Origin: an uncultured Eisenbergiella sp.
GTDB lineage: Bacteria > Bacillota > Clostridia > Lachnospirales > Lachnospiraceae
Length of the DNA stretch: 23,018 nt
Assembly: GCA_910585455.1 (NCBI GenBank)
Contig: CAJUEL010000061.1
Location: 1-23,018, forward strand
Reading direction: 5' to 3'
Below, one piece after another: positions 22,402-23,018 of the stretch (position 1 is the first letter of the stretch; each line of letters starts with the position of its first letter). Position numbers and translations under genes: made by a program. A model generated the notes under the pieces. The model was not told where the DNA came from and searched no databases. It was given only the letters and a program-made list of their open reading frames with translations.

Positions 22402-22490
22402 AAGATGCATATGCCAGGCTTGCCTGGGCAGATGCATCTTTGCCTATTTGATGAGCGAAGCGAACCCGGAAAACCGAAGGTTTTACGGGT
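22402..22490. other. Two stacked hairpins between DUF3160 and Fic genes
   Basis: AAGATGCAT (22402-22410) pairs perfectly with ATGCATCTT (22432-22440) and encloses CCAGG with CCTGG. Nearby ACCCG-G-AAAACC (22464-22475) pairs with GGTTTT-A-CGGGT (22479-22490), and ACGGG (22485-22489) could alternatively pair with a CCCGT just downstream. On the minus strand no U-tract follows either; they could terminate the Fic transcript or be intergenic repeats. Confidence 0.45.
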
Positions 22491-22546
22491 CTCTGCCCGT
22501 ATTTTGCCATGACTATGATATAATGAGCGTTAGCGTACCGGATTTC

Positions 22547-23011
22547 TTAATCAGCACTTTCCTGGAGCGATTCTGTCTGATAAGACGCATAGCCTTCGTA
22601 ATAGTAGCTGCGATCAATGCCTTTCATATAGACCGTACGGTCATCGATCCGGTCGGTGAGCGCGTTTTTCAGCAAATGCTTTATTTCAATATCCCGGACC
22701 GGGCTCCGCTCCATCGCAAGCAGGTAATCGTCCCGGTCAATCCGGCTCCAGTCCACCGCCAGATGCAGCTCCTTTTTAAAAAGGAGATCCAGCCAGATCC
22801 GCATGCTTCTTCCGTTACCTTCCCGGAAAGGATGTGCGACATTCATTTCTACGTATTTTTCCACAATTTCATCGAAGGTAGTCTGGGGCATTTGGTCAAT
22901 GCTGTCAAGGGCGGCCTGCAGATAAATAGCAGGAGCAAAACGAAAGTTGTAACAGTTCAGACTTGTCTGAACTGTTATGTAGTGACTTTTGTCAATACCT
23001 GAATTGTGCAA
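22547..23011 (-). pseudogene. Fic-family protein, 5'-truncated
   Basis: The 154-codon frame contains the Fic core HPFREGNGRSMR (residues 60-71 of this frame), which binds nucleotide and holds the catalytic His in AMP-transferring Fic enzymes, followed by a typical C-terminus (VDWSRIDRDDYLLAMERSPV, DIEIKHLLKNALTD). Upstream, homology stops at about NFRFAPAIYL; the expected ~80-100 N-terminal residues are replaced by a palindromic repeat (22950-22977) and AT-rich sequence. The ATG at 23011 therefore starts a frame that translates the repeat, not a normal Fic N-terminus. No inhibitory antitoxin motif is visible in what remains. More of the gene could lie beyond the window, so loss is judged from the abrupt break. 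Confidence 0.7.
22950..22977. repeat. Palindromic repeat element, copy 2
   Basis: TAACAGTTCAGAC (22950-22962), TT, GTCTGAACTGTTA (22965-22977): a perfect 13-bp palindrome, closely similar to 17570-17601. It sits at the boundary of the surviving Fic coding sequence. Confidence 0.75.
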
Positions 23012-23018
23012 AAAGCAA

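Overview
The window looks like chromosomal DNA from an anaerobic Bacillota (Clostridia), most likely a Lachnospiraceae-type gut bacterium. The reasons are AGGAGG-type ribosome sites, consensus sigma-A promoters with 17-bp spacers, GC-rich hairpin plus U-tract terminators, a MecA adaptor, a clostridial-type pyruvate formate-lyase, AzlCD and Gram-positive lipoproteins. This placement is an inference from gene content; no rRNA or marker gene is present.

Layout. (1) 135-8200: two tandem, partly degraded copies of one regulatory cassette. Each starts with the same promoter, followed by a BlaI-like repressor (intact in copy 1, reduced to 27 codons in copy 2) and a BlaR1-like M56 membrane protease whose sensor domain is a Cys/His-rich ectodomain instead of a penicillin-binding domain. 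Copy 1 then keeps a 179-aa unknown gene. Copy 2 keeps a secreted 415-aa beta-rich protein. Both end in an apparently identical 352-aa protein of unknown function. Scars show that each copy lost a gene the other kept. (2) 8296-9657: an AAA-ATPase_like/PD-(D/E)XK family gene that has lost its nuclease domain. (3) 9662-13028: a redox/fermentation block. A DUF1858 CxxC protein is followed by a pyruvate formate-lyase split into a 681-aa catalytic subunit (Cys-Cys) and an 80-aa glycyl-radical subunit. Between them lies a 66-aa protein that resembles the first part of the glycyl-radical subunit but ends in a Cys-containing tail. The DUF1858 and pflB leaders share a conserved 32-nt element. (4) 13051-14742: mecA on the minus strand, a candidate structured RNA with its own promoter and terminator, and a 70-aa Cys-containing protein. 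(5) 14803-17693: a membrane-anchored SH3/GH18 cell-wall hydrolase, then azlCD on the minus strand. (6) 17785-22328: a lipoprotein and a 3'-truncated N-acetylmuramoyl-L-alanine amidase converge on a CapA-like protein, which is encoded with a DUF3160 lipoprotein in a minus-strand operon. (7) 22547-23011: a 5'-truncated Fic gene.

Two copies of a near-perfect palindromic repeat occur, at 17570-17601 and 22950-22977. One is flanked by a 7-bp direct repeat and the other sits at the break in the Fic gene.

The strongest leads are the three-part pyruvate formate-lyase operon with its unrecognised small protein, the shared DUF1858/pflB leader element, and the duplicated BlaI/BlaR1-like cassette with complementary gene loss. 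All family assignments come from reading the translations by eye; no database search was run.
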